Shown: positions 19,046 through 28,429, counted from the first letter of the stretch. The stretch: 64,000 bases of DNA from a bacterium (GCA_016124945.1 WGMT01000033.1:62001-126000); one strand, 5' to 3'. The notes: generated by a model not told the origin, from the letters alone. Made by a program: numbers and translations.

Positions 19046-21691
19046 CTATTTGGGCTTTTCCCCATAATCGAGTAGAGGTTCTATCGTTGCCGATATGATT
19101 AGTTTGCCCTTGTAAGGGGACAATAGGGACTCCAGTTCTTCCTTCTGATTGATCGCATGTCGTAAACCTATCGTTGTGAGCAGGGGTTTCGGATCCTTCT
19201 CAAATGCAGCTTTGATGTTCTTGATCTGGTAGATCTCTCTCCGCAATGCCCATTTTTCCAAGATGGTTGAGCCCAAATCTTCATTTACCTTTTTGTCAAG
19301 TTCGAGTTCTGACTCCTTCGCCAGTTGCTTGAATTGCTGTTTTGCAATCCCTACGATGCACTGGAAAAGTTCTTCTACGTTCGTAGACAACTCCGCAAAT
19401 TTCACGCCCTCTTTTTTCTTTAAATCTCTGAATGGTCCTCTCATCTCTCCCATCTGTCTTAGCTCATCCTCGATGGTGTTCCATTGTGCGTTCTCTAAAT
19501 TCGTTATGCATGCCTTTGCCTTGTTCACCAGATCTGTAATTTTGTTGGCCCTCTTGTCCAAGTCGGTACTCTCAGGATCTTTAACCGCCTTTAATACCCT
19601 GATACCGTCATAGAGTTCTCCTAAACGCGCCACGTCCACGATTCCTGACCCTTCATACTTTCCGCTCTCCCCTAACCCTTTTAGCTGATTTGGTAAATCT
19701 GCCCAGAAGTGCTCTACATTCGCCGCCAATTTCAACCAAATGTTCTCGACCGCGTGACCACCTGCGTTTCCCTCATATGGTTGGTTCGTCTGCTTCCAGC
19801 TCTCTGATATCTCTGGTCCTGACACTTCATGCCCATGCAAACTTGTTTCGTGCGCGCCCTCCACCAAAAAATGCTTAATGTTAAGCCCCTTAATGAATTG
19901 TTGCTTCCCGGCATCATGGTGCTCACCCCAGATGATCGGTCCTTTATTTGTAAAGTTCAACCATTTCCTTTTGTATACACCGATGCCTTCTGTTTTGCCT
20001 TTTTCCTCCACCCAATTTGTCATCTCTGGAACGTCGTTAAACCAGATGTTACCTTCATATCCTTGGACCAGTATCGCCGCCAAACTATACAAGTCTTCAT
20101 TGTTCGTTTCTTCCGGCTCAAGTTCCTTACCGTTTAACTTGATTCTGAATGTCATGTCTTTAACTTTATTGATTTTTACAATTTCTTTCTCGACTTTCTC
20201 ATGGAATTCCGTGAGGAATTTAGCCTTACCCTCTTCCTTCGATTTCTTTGCCATGCCTTTAGAGTTAATGTGCTCCTTCTTCCATTTCGTAGTGATGGAT
20301 TCGATTTCCTCAAGCTGACGCAACCGCAGAGCATAATCGTCAACAGCCACGTTATTGCGGTAGTCGTCGAGCTTTTCTTCGAGTTTTTGCCAAGTTGATT
20401 TCGAGAGCTTCTTGCCTGGTTTGAACCCAAACTCCCTGAGTTCATCTGACGTGTAAAGTCCAGGTGCTCGTTGTACACGATTTTCCAGCAAACTACCCGT
20501 TTCACTGGCTTGCGCCCCATCACCCATCGATTTAGACGAAGTTACATTCGTGTTAACAACAAAAGCACGTTGCAGGGGGGCTACGTCCTCTCTCTGAGCA
20601 ATCGGATTTGACTCCTTCAGGTTCTTGGCCTGTGCCAACTCCTCATCCATCTCTTCCCGCTGCACTTTCGCTGCGCCCTGCTGCACAGTATGCGTCAACT
20701 CGTGAGCGAGGAGCCGCTTCCCGCTGCTGCTGCTTGGGTTGTACTGACCCTTGCCAAAGAAGACATCGTTGCCTAACGTAAAAGCTTTGGCATTGAGCGA
20801 ACGATTCAGCTTATCCGCTTGCCCGCCTGTATGTACCCGCACTTTGCTGAAGTCGGCCCCAAAACCGCTTTCCATGCTGCCGCGCACCCCCTCATCCAGC
20901 GTACGTCCACTGCCACGGGCGGCCTGGATCTGGCTGGTAACGCTTGGTTCCACCTCGCCGCCTTCAGGTCCATGCTCGTGCTTGCCCTGTACCATCTCTT
21001 CTTCTTCTTCAATGTCACGTTGAATTACAAAGGCGCGGCGGATGGGCGCTGCCGGTGTTCGCTGTAGCCGACTGATGTCCACTGCCAAGGGCTTCATCTG
21101 AAGTTCATCTTCGTCCTCCTGTCGTTGGACAGGCGAGGACGGCTTCATCTGAAGCTCTTCTTCGTCTTCCTGTCGCTGGACAGGCGAGGACGGCTTCATC
21201 TGAAGCTCTTCTTCGTCTTCCTGTCGTTGGACAGGCGAGGACGGCTTCATCTGAAGCTCTTCTTCGTCTTCCTGTCGTTGGACAGGCGAGGACGGCTTCA
21301 TCTGAAGCTCTTCTTCGTCTTCCTGGCGCTGGACAGGCAAGGACGGCTTCATCTGAAGCTCTTCTTCGTCTTCCTCGCGTTGGACAGGAGGACTGTCGAT
21401 CTGGCGCACGACCTGTGAGGCAACCTGGTCGGCTTCCTGCTCGTATTTGTCGGCTGCCGGGCCAAGGGTCAGTTTGGTTTGGATAGGGAGGGCACGTGAC
21501 AGTAGGCCAACCGTGGCGCGGTTGCCGATGGTTCGTTGCAGGTGCTTGACGTCTTTGGGGGTGAGGGTGCTGGGTGCCATGTGCGCTCGTTGGAGGAGCG
21601 CCGGTGTTGCTGCGGCAACAGTGGTTTCAGCTTGAGATTTGCCAGGGATTGCTGCCCCGTTGGCCTTGGATGTGCGATCCTGCCGGCTCAT
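19046..21691 (-). CDS. DUF4157 (eCIS-core) protein with 17-residue tandem repeats and variable C-terminus
   Basis: This is an 881-residue modular protein. Residues 33-100 hold the shared module LTPKDVKHLQRTIGNRATV followed by LTLGPAADKYEQEADQVA. Residues 102-203 are six tandem copies of PVQRQEDEEELQMKPSS. The DUF4157 domain spans about 258-340 and ends in the zinc-protease-like HELTHTVQQG (His330, Glu331, His334). The rest, from about 410, is unique and hydrophilic with a WGEHHD motif at 588-593 followed by HFLVEGAHE, reminiscent of ChaN/TIKI-type metal sites (tentative). No signal peptide is seen. DUF4157 proteins are often payloads of extracellular contractile injection systems. The gene is the last of three related genes on one strand. 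Confidence 0.85.
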   Translation of the reverse strand: MSRQDRTSKANGAAIPGKSQAETTVAAATPALLQRAHMAPSTLTPKDVKHLQRTIGNRATVGLLSRALPIQTKLTLGPAADKYEQEADQVASQVVRQIDSPPVQREEDEEELQMKPSLPVQRQEDEEELQMKPSSPVQRQEDEEELQMKPSSPVQRQEDEEELQMKPSSPVQRQEDEEELQMKPSSPVQRQEDEDELQMKPLAVDISRLQRTPAAPIRRAFVIQRDIEEEEEMVQGKHEHGPEGGEVEPSVTSQIQAARGSGRTLDEGVRGSMESGFGADFSKVRVHTGGQADKLNRSLNAKAFTLGNDVFFGKGQYNPSSSSGKRLLAHELTHTVQQGAAKVQREEMDEELAQAKNLKESNPIAQREDVAPLQRAFVVNTNVTSSKSMGDGAQASETGSLLENRVQRAPGLYTSDELREFGFKPGKKLSKSTWQKLEEKLDDYRNNVAVDDYALRLRQLEEIESITTKWKKEHINSKGMAKKSKEEGKAKFLTEFHEKVEKEIVKINKVKDMTFRIKLNGKELEPEETNNEDLYSLAAILVQGYEGNIWFNDVPEMTNWVEEKGKTEGIGVYKRKWLNFTNKGPIIWGEHHDAGKQQFIKGLNIKHFLVEGAHETSLHGHEVSGPEISESWKQTNQPYEGNAGGHAVENIWLKLAANVEHFWADLPNQLKGLGESGKYEGSGIVDVARLGELYDGIRVLKAVKDPESTDLDKRANKITDLVNKAKACITNLENAQWNTIEDELRQMGEMRGPFRDLKKKEGVKFAELSTNVEELFQCIVGIAKQQFKQLAKESELELDKKVNEDLGSTILEKWALRREIYQIKNIKAAFEKDPKPLLTTIGLRHAINQKEELESLLSPYKGKLIISATIEPLLDYGEKPK
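21083..21388 (-). repeat. Six 51-bp tandem repeats inside the DUF4157 gene
   Basis: Six contiguous 51-bp units encode PVQRQEDEEELQMKPSS. The central copies differ by only one or two bases, so expansion or homogenisation is recent. Single copies of the same unit occur in the neighbouring genes near 23515-23570, 23825-23875, 23880-23925 and 26875-26920. Confidence 0.9.
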
Positions 21692-21826
21692 GGTTATCCC
21701 TATTCCTTTTGAACTTTGCGCATACGGCTTGGTACGAGGCTATCTAGGGGGGTGCTGCAATTATATACACTATTTTTGAAAAGTCTACAGCCAAAAATGA
21801 GGCGGGTGCGTTTCAGAATGGGGGCA

Positions 21827-21845
21827 GACAGTGCCTGGCACTGTC
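21827..21845. repeat. Single copy of the CAGTGCCTGGCACTG element
   Basis: GACAGTGCCTGGCACTGTC is a near-perfect palindrome between two DUF4157 genes. It matches the arms of the inverted repeats at 7485-7550 and 57378-57443. Confidence 0.7.
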
Positions 21846-21882
21846 GCCGCGCGCCCCGAAATCTAACTACATCTGGAGACCG

Positions 21883-24225
21883 CTAGGGACGCTGATTGAG
21901 ATCAACGATGTAGTCAAAGATACTACTGGCAAGCATGTGCCATTGGGTCCAGGGTACATTCTTACGCATGTTTCTAAATTCCATCACAATGCCCTGTCCA
22001 CGGTCCTTGCCCCCTAGCGGTGCAGCCGGCGCTGCGCCGATGGCGTCGGTTGTTGGCCCTAGCGCGCCGAGACCCTCAAGCTCGTTTTGCAGTGCGGGCA
22101 CATGGTGACTGCTCAATAGATCAACGCCTTGTGTAATGCGGGTAAGCCAGGCTCGACGAGTGAGCTGTGTAGCCGCGTTATCAAGTAGTTGGTTGTACTT
22201 GGCCGTACCAGGTGTCTGACCTTTGCGCACACCACGCTCCAGTACAGGCAGATCGGCGGAATCGTTGGCCAGAGCTGTCGTCGACATGATAATATCTACG
22301 AAGCGATCGGGGTACTGCTCATATTCATCTCTCTCTTCATCGCTAAGTTTGAGGAACATTGAGCCAAAGTCTGTGCGCAACATAACTGAGTTGGAGATCA
22401 ATTTGGTGTAGTTCAGCGGAGGATAGTTTGGCATTATCTTTGCACCAAACTTGATGTAAGAACTGAGGAATGCCACCAAACCTTTGAACTCAGCCGTTCC
22501 CAGAACACTGGCACCACGTGCCGCCGCCTGTGCGGGCATGTGAGGAGCCATTCCTTCCAGTTCATTGGCGGCACCTTGATGACCAACTGGCGCGTTCTGC
22601 GAACCACCACCAATTTCCGACAGCATGGTTATGATCTTGTCGAAGGCAATACCTCCGGTGACTTGCGGATTTGCTGTTAGTCCTGCACCTTGTGGTGTAA
22701 CACGGACATCGTGATGTTGTTGGTTATTTGTCAATGTATCGAGCCGAGCCGGTACATTGGCTGCCCCCTGTGCGATGCTGTGTGCAACACCATCAAGCCT
22801 TAATAGAATATTTTCCAAGCGGTCAGGATCTGTATCGGCAATGGGCGGGTCGATCACAAATTCAATGGTTGAGCCCAACGTGGAGTTTACGTCTGCCTCC
22901 ATGCGGAAGCCTTCAGGATAACCTGTGATCAGTTCAGTCTTGTTCAGTGGGCGCCACGCACCACCGATACGCGAAAGACCACTATTCTCTCTCTCTACCT
23001 TGTAATTGGTCTCAAACTCAAAGCCAACCGCTCTTTGAATTGTATCGCGTTGCACACTTGCTGCGCCCTGCTGTACTGTGTGCGTCAGCTCATGGGCAAG
23101 AAGCTTCTTGCCGCCGCTACTGGTAGGACTGTACTCACCCCTCTTAAAGAATATATCTTTGCCAACAGTGAAGGCCCGTGCGTTCAACGACCGATTAAGC
23201 GTGTCGGCCTGTGTGCCGGTATGTACGCGCACGCTGCTGAAATCGGCCCCAAAACCGCTTTCCATGCTACTGCGCACACCACCATCTAGTGGCCGTCCAC
23301 CGCCGCGGGCCGCCTGGATCTGGCTGGTGACACCGGGTTCAACTTCGCCGCCTTCGGGGCCATGCTTGTACTTGCCCTGAATCATCTCTTCTTCTTCAAT
23401 GTCACGCTGGATTTCAGTGTCACGCTGGATTTCAGTGTCACGCTGGCTCACAAAGGCGCGGCGGATGGGCTCTGCCGGTGTTCGCTGTAGCCGACTGATG
23501 TCCTCTGCCACCGGCTTCATCTGAAGTTCTTCTTCGTCCTCCTGTCGTTGGACAGGATGGTTGTCGATCTGGCGTACGACCTGTGCGGCAACCTGATCGG
23601 CTTCCTGTTCGTACTTGTCGCCTGCTGGGCCCAGGGTCAGTTTGGTTTGGATAGGAATGGCACGCGACAGTAGACCCACGGTGGCGCGGTTGCCAATGGT
23701 TCGCTGCAGGTGCGTGACGTCTTTGGGGCTGAGGGCGCTGGGGGGCATCTGCGCTCGTTGAATCACAAAGGCGCGGCGGATGGGCTCTGCCGGTGTTCGC
23801 TGTAGCCGAATGTTGTCCGCTGCCAAGGGCTTCATCTGAAGTTCTTCTTCGTCCTCATGGCGTTGGATGGGTGAGAAGGGCTTCATCTGAAGCTCTTCTT
23901 CGTCCTCCTGGCGTTGGACAGGATTGCTATCTATCTGGCGCACGACCTGTGCGGCAACCTGATCGGCTTCTTGTTCGTACTTGTCGCCTGCTGGGCCAAG
24001 GGTCAGTTTGGTTTGGATAGGGAGTGAGCGCGACAGTAAACCTACGGTGGCGCGATTGCCAATGGTTCGCTGCAGGTGCTTCACATCGTTGGGGGTGAGG
24101 GCACCGGGTGCCATCCTTGCGCGCTGAACGAGCGACGGTGTTGCGTGTGCAAAGGCGTTGTCTGCTTGTGGCTTGTTGGGTTTTGTTGTCTCTTTGGCTG
24201 TTGTTACACGTTCATTTTGGCTCAT
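21883..24225 (-). CDS. DUF4157 (eCIS-core) protein with duplicated N-module and amidoligase-like C-terminus
   Basis: This protein of 780 residues repeats the shared N-terminal module twice (residues about 36-156 and 157-262): HLQRTIGNRATVGLLSR, TLGPAGDKYEQEADQVAAQV and the PVQRQEDEEELQMKP unit occur in both. The DUF4157 domain follows at 300-390, with HELTHTVQQG (His378, Glu379, His382). The C-terminal 380 residues begin GFEFETNYKV and contain RMEADVNSTLGSTIEFVIDP, a pattern resembling amidoligase/COOH-NH2 ligase folds (GxExE, then a DxS strand leading to an E-V-x-D-P strand); this is a weak match. The N-terminal DNA is closely similar to that of the 881-residue gene, pointing to recombination. 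A polymorphic-toxin-like payload is the best guess. Confidence 0.82.
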   Translation of the reverse strand: MSQNERVTTAKETTKPNKPQADNAFAHATPSLVQRARMAPGALTPNDVKHLQRTIGNRATVGLLSRSLPIQTKLTLGPAGDKYEQEADQVAAQVVRQIDSNPVQRQEDEEELQMKPFSPIQRHEDEEELQMKPLAADNIRLQRTPAEPIRRAFVIQRAQMPPSALSPKDVTHLQRTIGNRATVGLLSRAIPIQTKLTLGPAGDKYEQEADQVAAQVVRQIDNHPVQRQEDEEELQMKPVAEDISRLQRTPAEPIRRAFVSQRDTEIQRDTEIQRDIEEEEMIQGKYKHGPEGGEVEPGVTSQIQAARGGGRPLDGGVRSSMESGFGADFSSVRVHTGTQADTLNRSLNARAFTVGKDIFFKRGEYSPTSSGGKKLLAHELTHTVQQGAASVQRDTIQRAVGFEFETNYKVERENSGLSRIGGAWRPLNKTELITGYPEGFRMEADVNSTLGSTIEFVIDPPIADTDPDRLENILLRLDGVAHSIAQGAANVPARLDTLTNNQQHHDVRVTPQGAGLTANPQVTGGIAFDKIITMLSEIGGGSQNAPVGHQGAANELEGMAPHMPAQAAARGASVLGTAEFKGLVAFLSSYIKFGAKIMPNYPPLNYTKLISNSVMLRTDFGSMFLKLSDEERDEYEQYPDRFVDIIMSTTALANDSADLPVLERGVRKGQTPGTAKYNQLLDNAATQLTRRAWLTRITQGVDLLSSHHVPALQNELEGLGALGPTTDAIGAAPAAPLGGKDRGQGIVMEFRNMRKNVPWTQWHMLASSIFDYIVDLNQRP

Positions 24226-24356
24226 AGACGTACTCCTTTTGCACGCAAATGCGAATGGACTCCGGTTGAAAGTCTCACCTGGTGTCGATGCGACTATTCT
24301 AGAATTTGTGGATCGAAAAAGCTAGAAAATATTTCTACAAGCGGATTGTGTTGCGG

Positions 24357-27218
24357 CTAGAATGCTTCACCTTTGTGAACCTGATCTTTGTGTAGAAATG
24401 AGGTAAGGTCGCCCATGGCGCCAACCGCTTTGTCGATCACGCCCATCTCGCTGGCGAAGATCTTGAAGCTTTCGGTTTTCAACTTGCCTTGTTGGGCGGG
24501 GTTGTGCCATACGGCAATGTCCACCCCTTCTACCTTGTCGGGCAGGCGATTCAGGATCTTGGCTGTGGTAATGCCTTTGTCGCCGCCCGTAGAAAGTATA
24601 TTACGGATGGCATCGCGCGACATATGGGCTGTTTCGCCAGAATGTTTGACCCCTGGGCCGCTGCCTTTGTTAAACATGGCATCGTCCCCGTAGACACGGG
24701 CGTTGGCTAGCGATCCGTCGCCAGAGGTGATCTCAAGTCCATCTAGACAGAACTTATTGTGTAGTGCATTGGTTGATTTCTGTAGATAGCCGTGGTTCAT
24801 AAATTCAAAATAATCGGTGTAGGTGACCATGGCTGCCATTCTTTGGTAGGAGTCGTCGCTCTCGTCGTCCTGCGCGTCTTCGAATTTTTCTTTGTCTTTG
24901 GGGATGTACTCGGTTCTGAGCACGAACTCAAGTTCCGCGTAATCTTCAGGTTGTAGTTTCGAAGAGAGACCTATCTCGCCTTTGAGCAGTTGCGCTGCCT
25001 GCTTGGTATCGTAGTCTAGATGGATAATACCGTCTTGTAGCAATTTGTTGAGCGTGATTCTCGTTGTTGGAAAGTCAAAACCCAGTTTTGCTCCTACTTT
25101 CAAGAGCAAATCCCCCTCTATTGTTTGCAACTCGGGGGTGTCTGCGGCCAGGCCCTGCCAATACTCGATCAGCTTCCTGGTGTCACTGCCGGCAGTGCGT
25201 AAAGACTCTGGCACCTGTAGGCCCAACGCTTTGAAGCGGACCATCCAGTCTTCTCCGCCAATGTCTTCTACTGCCTGAGGGTTCTGTGCCCTGTTCTGCA
25301 CATTTTGTTCACTGTACCCCTGGATTTGGCTCTTGTCGTACTGCCCTTTATCCCCGCTAATGGCGGACGCCAACTCGGGCTGTTTGTAAGCAATGGCCTG
25401 TACTTTGCGCCAGTTCGAATCCCTGGAAAAATCCATTTTGTCGCTGTGGCTATCCAGGTACTCGACAAACCACTTCATGATCAGCGTTTTATTGATCATG
25501 TGGCCGGCGGCATAGGAATCCTGTAAATAGTGATCCCCGAAGCCGTTGAGGAGGATCGCTTCGTTGGCTGCCTCTTCATACTCTTCCTGAAGCCGCTGCT
25601 CTTCTAGGGCTTGTTGTAACCGTTGTTTCTCTGTCTGCTCGGCTTCCTCTTCAAACAAGGGGGTCAACCCCGATTTCATCGAGTCGAGATTGAACTTGAT
25701 CTCTGAGGCTTCCTCTGCTTTTGCTCTTGCCTGTTGGTGGTAATTGGACCAGGCGTGCCAGCTTTCCGGCACAAAGTGACAGGCATTGCGGGCAAGGGTA
25801 GCCGCATAGTTGTCCGTCTCCTCTTGCGCCCCGGTGCCGCTCTTTTTGAGCAAGTTGACCTGCCCCGCCACGCCGCTAATATAGTCCTGCTGAATCGAAT
25901 CGGCGAACATAAATTGGTTTGTCCAATCCTGGTTGATTTTGTTGGTGCTCATCAAGCCTTCGGCAGACTGGATTTCCCCGCGCTGAAGCTGTTTTTCGGC
26001 ATTGGTCAGGCTTGATTTTAGTGCACTGTAAACAGTGCGCAAGCGCAGGAAGGTCTCCTTGCGCACGCTTTGTACAATGCGCCAGCGAATCGCCCGATCT
26101 GCTGTTTTCATTGCATCAATATTGCCGTAGTAGTCGGCAAGGGTGTTCATCTCTCCATAGGTGACAACCAAAGGCGTCTCGGCATCTTTGCCACCCCCTG
26201 GAATGGCCACCAGAACGGTTTGATAGACCGGGTCGATCTCGCCTGTGCTGCCTTTTTTCGGAGGATCTGTTTGCCACTGGTCGAGGCGAGCCAGCTCCTG
26301 AGCAAGTACGTGCATCACATTCCCTTTGCCAATCGGCTGGTCCACCCCGTCTATTTTGACGGTGCCAACCTGTTTCTTCGGTCCTCGTTTGTCGGGGAGG
26401 AAGCGGTTCTTCTCTAGGAGTTTCCCTTCCGTCTGCTCGATTAAGTCTTGCCAGGCGCCGATTTTGGCCAAATCTTCAGGATTGGCGTCTCCCAGGCTTT
26501 TGTGTTCCCAAGATGAATGTCTCTGTACCACGAGAGCTGCACCTGAACCCATCCGCGATGGACCGGCAACGCGATCCGTCGTGAATGGGGAACCCCGGCG
26601 GCTCCTTTCTCCTGAATGCTCTACCACGTTCTCTCTTTGTACCTGCGAAGCCACCTCTTTTCGCTGCACCCGCATACAAGATCCGCAATTGCAGCCTGTG
26701 TGGTGTGTGTTTTCTCGACGCTGGATCGTATCAACACTTTTGGCCTGTATCTTCAACTCGTCTGAAGTGGTGGAACAGGCCGGGCAGCGACAAACGGTCT
26801 CTGTCGCGAAAGCACGACGTATTGGCCGGATCTTCTCTGCTTGTGCGACAGGATCAAAGGGTGACGCGAGCGATTTCATCTGAAGTTCTTCTTCGTCTTT
26901 TAGACGTTGAATCGGCTCATTTTGAATCTTGCGCACCACCTGCTCGGCGACCTGATCTGCCTCACGCTCATGAGGATCGTTGACCGGCCCAAGATTGAGT
27001 TTTGCCTGGACAGGTATGGATCTCGCTACGAGTCGAATTGTGGCCTGGTTACCGATTGAGTGCTGTAGTTGTTGAACATTGTGAGGCGTTAACGAAGAGG
27101 AAAGTGCGTAAGCACGTTGTAAGAGCAGGGCGGTAGCATGATTGGCCATTGCATGCTGTGTTTGGTCCTTTGCCGAACTTACTTTAGTCGATTTGGATGT
27201 CAGGTTCTTTTGCCCCAT
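24357..27218 (-). CDS. Modular payload protein with zinc-phospholipase-C-like motif, lacking the HELTH domain
   Basis: This 953-residue protein keeps the shared N-module (LTPHNVQQLQHSIGNQATI, LNLGPVNDPHEREADQVA, one LKDEEELQMK unit) but has no DUF4157 HELTH segment. Instead it has two Cys clusters, CRCPAC (residues 143-148) and CNCGSC (176-181), which may bind a metal. The long C-terminus is mostly helical, with a charged coiled-coil region near 520-550. It contains FGDHYLQDSYAAGHM at about 557-571; the H-x3-D-x5-H spacing equals that of the zinc ligands in bacterial phospholipase C (His118, Asp122, His128), and a second His-rich stretch, CHFVPESWHAW, lies about 80 residues earlier. A phospholipase or nuclease-type toxin domain is a reasonable inference. 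It is the first gene of the array. Confidence 0.75.
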   Translation of the reverse strand: MGQKNLTSKSTKVSSAKDQTQHAMANHATALLLQRAYALSSSLTPHNVQQLQHSIGNQATIRLVARSIPVQAKLNLGPVNDPHEREADQVAEQVVRKIQNEPIQRLKDEEELQMKSLASPFDPVAQAEKIRPIRRAFATETVCRCPACSTTSDELKIQAKSVDTIQRRENTHHTGCNCGSCMRVQRKEVASQVQRENVVEHSGERSRRGSPFTTDRVAGPSRMGSGAALVVQRHSSWEHKSLGDANPEDLAKIGAWQDLIEQTEGKLLEKNRFLPDKRGPKKQVGTVKIDGVDQPIGKGNVMHVLAQELARLDQWQTDPPKKGSTGEIDPVYQTVLVAIPGGGKDAETPLVVTYGEMNTLADYYGNIDAMKTADRAIRWRIVQSVRKETFLRLRTVYSALKSSLTNAEKQLQRGEIQSAEGLMSTNKINQDWTNQFMFADSIQQDYISGVAGQVNLLKKSGTGAQEETDNYAATLARNACHFVPESWHAWSNYHQQARAKAEEASEIKFNLDSMKSGLTPLFEEEAEQTEKQRLQQALEEQRLQEEYEEAANEAILLNGFGDHYLQDSYAAGHMINKTLIMKWFVEYLDSHSDKMDFSRDSNWRKVQAIAYKQPELASAISGDKGQYDKSQIQGYSEQNVQNRAQNPQAVEDIGGEDWMVRFKALGLQVPESLRTAGSDTRKLIEYWQGLAADTPELQTIEGDLLLKVGAKLGFDFPTTRITLNKLLQDGIIHLDYDTKQAAQLLKGEIGLSSKLQPEDYAELEFVLRTEYIPKDKEKFEDAQDDESDDSYQRMAAMVTYTDYFEFMNHGYLQKSTNALHNKFCLDGLEITSGDGSLANARVYGDDAMFNKGSGPGVKHSGETAHMSRDAIRNILSTGGDKGITTAKILNRLPDKVEGVDIAVWHNPAQQGKLKTESFKIFASEMGVIDKAVGAMGDLTSFLHKDQVHKGEAF

Positions 27219-27315
27219 ATAATGTTTCTCCTCTTCTGTGTGTTACCAACAAGGGTACGCCAGAGGCCCAGGTAACTGCCGCTTGGATATTTGCGGGATC
27301 TGAATATCGATGAAA

Positions 27316-27355
27316 CACTATCTATGGGCTTGTTTGATAAGATAGCACTATCTAT
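27316..27355. promoter_or_regulatory. Two 10-bp direct repeats between divergent genes
   Basis: CACTATCTAT occurs at 27316-27325 and 27346-27355, exactly 30 bp apart (about three helical turns), in the AT-rich gap between the payload gene array and the divergent alpha/beta hydrolase. This spacing suits a regulator binding one DNA face. No confident -10/-35 pair could be fixed. Confidence 0.35.
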
Positions 27356-27418
27356 AAATAGTTCATAGAGTGAATACGGCTGATTTTTAACTATTCCTTT
27401 TTTAGGGAGGGGAGGACA

Positions 27419-28255
27419 ATGCAAAGTAAGTTAATTTCACTTGGTCAAGGCACGGTGCACCTCAAAAGTGCCAGCGACGGCTTCCCACTCGTGCTCTTAC
27501 ATGGTGGCGGCATCGACTCGGCCACACTCTCGTGGTCCATGTCGTTTGATTTTTTTGCTAAGCACTTTCATGTCTTGGCGCCGGATTGGCCGGGGTATGG
27601 ACGTAGCGATCCACTGCCAGGGGACAGTGCCGGCATCCCCGCGCTTGTAGACGTGCTGGGTGAGATGCTTCAGATACTCAATCTGCCGAAAGTCCACCTT
27701 GTGGGGATATCTATGGGGGGCGGCGCTGCTCTTGGCTACACCCTTGCACATCCGGATCGCGTGGCAAAGCTGGTGCTGGTGGACAGCTACGGGCTGGCTG
27801 CTCAAGCGCCGTTTCACCGGCTGAGCTACCTGGCCACGCGCGTGCCTGTCCTCTCGCGAACGGCATACGCCACCATGCGGCGCAGCCGCACATTGACCCG
27901 CTGGGGCGTGCGCAGCATCTTCGCCGGTCCTGTGCCGGAAGACGTTGTGCAAGACAGCTTCGTTGAACTGCAACTGCCCCACGCCGGTGAGCCTTTCATT
28001 GCCTTCCAGCGTGCAGAAGTCGCCCCGGATCGGCTGCGCACCTGCTACATGGATCGCCTGAGCGAGTTGACGAACCCTGTGCTCCTCATTCACGGCGACA
28101 AAGACATGCTCGTGCCGCTTTCGGCTGCCAAAGAAGCCGCCCGGCGTCTGCCCAACGCCCGTCTCGAAATCTTCAAAGAGACGGGACATTGGTCCACGCG
28201 CGAGCGGCCGGAACTGTTCAATCAGTGTACTTTGGATTTTTTACGTGGAACTTAA
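27419..28255 (+). CDS. Alpha/beta hydrolase
   Basis: This 278-residue serine hydrolase has the canonical order: oxyanion loop LLHGGGIDSATLSW, nucleophile elbow GISMGG (Ser about residue 100), acid in LLIHGDKDMLVPL and catalytic His in KETGHWSTRERP. The lid region (residues about 125-180) is helical. It resembles meta-cleavage-product hydrolases and lipases in general shape, but the substrate is unknown. GGGAGGGGAGG lies just upstream of the ATG. It is divergently transcribed from the DUF4157 array and appears monocistronic. Confidence 0.88.
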   Translation: MQSKLISLGQGTVHLKSASDGFPLVLLHGGGIDSATLSWSMSFDFFAKHFHVLAPDWPGYGRSDPLPGDSAGIPALVDVLGEMLQILNLPKVHLVGISMGGGAALGYTLAHPDRVAKLVLVDSYGLAAQAPFHRLSYLATRVPVLSRTAYATMRRSRTLTRWGVRSIFAGPVPEDVVQDSFVELQLPHAGEPFIAFQRAEVAPDRLRTCYMDRLSELTNPVLLIHGDKDMLVPLSAAKEAARRLPNARLEIFKETGHWSTRERPELFNQCTLDFLRGT

Positions 28256-28429
28256 GATTGCGTAGATCGCTAACCAGACGAAGTCAGAGAAGATAGGGAC
28301 GCGGATTGCACGGATTTTCAGGTGAAGGCAAAACGCATTTCCTCTCTGCCGTCCTGCTCATCCTGAAATCCGTGTCCATCCCTTCTCTCCTTCACGTGAT
28401 TTCGTGGATCATGATTTCACTGGATTCTC

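Noticed and set aside
21083..21388. 51-bp periodic DNA as a CRISPR or IS-derived array
   Set aside because: Units are contiguous, in frame and encode a regular peptide inside a gene.
19046..27218. A complete contractile injection system
   Set aside because: No sheath, tube, baseplate, spike or AAA remodelling gene is present among neighbours.
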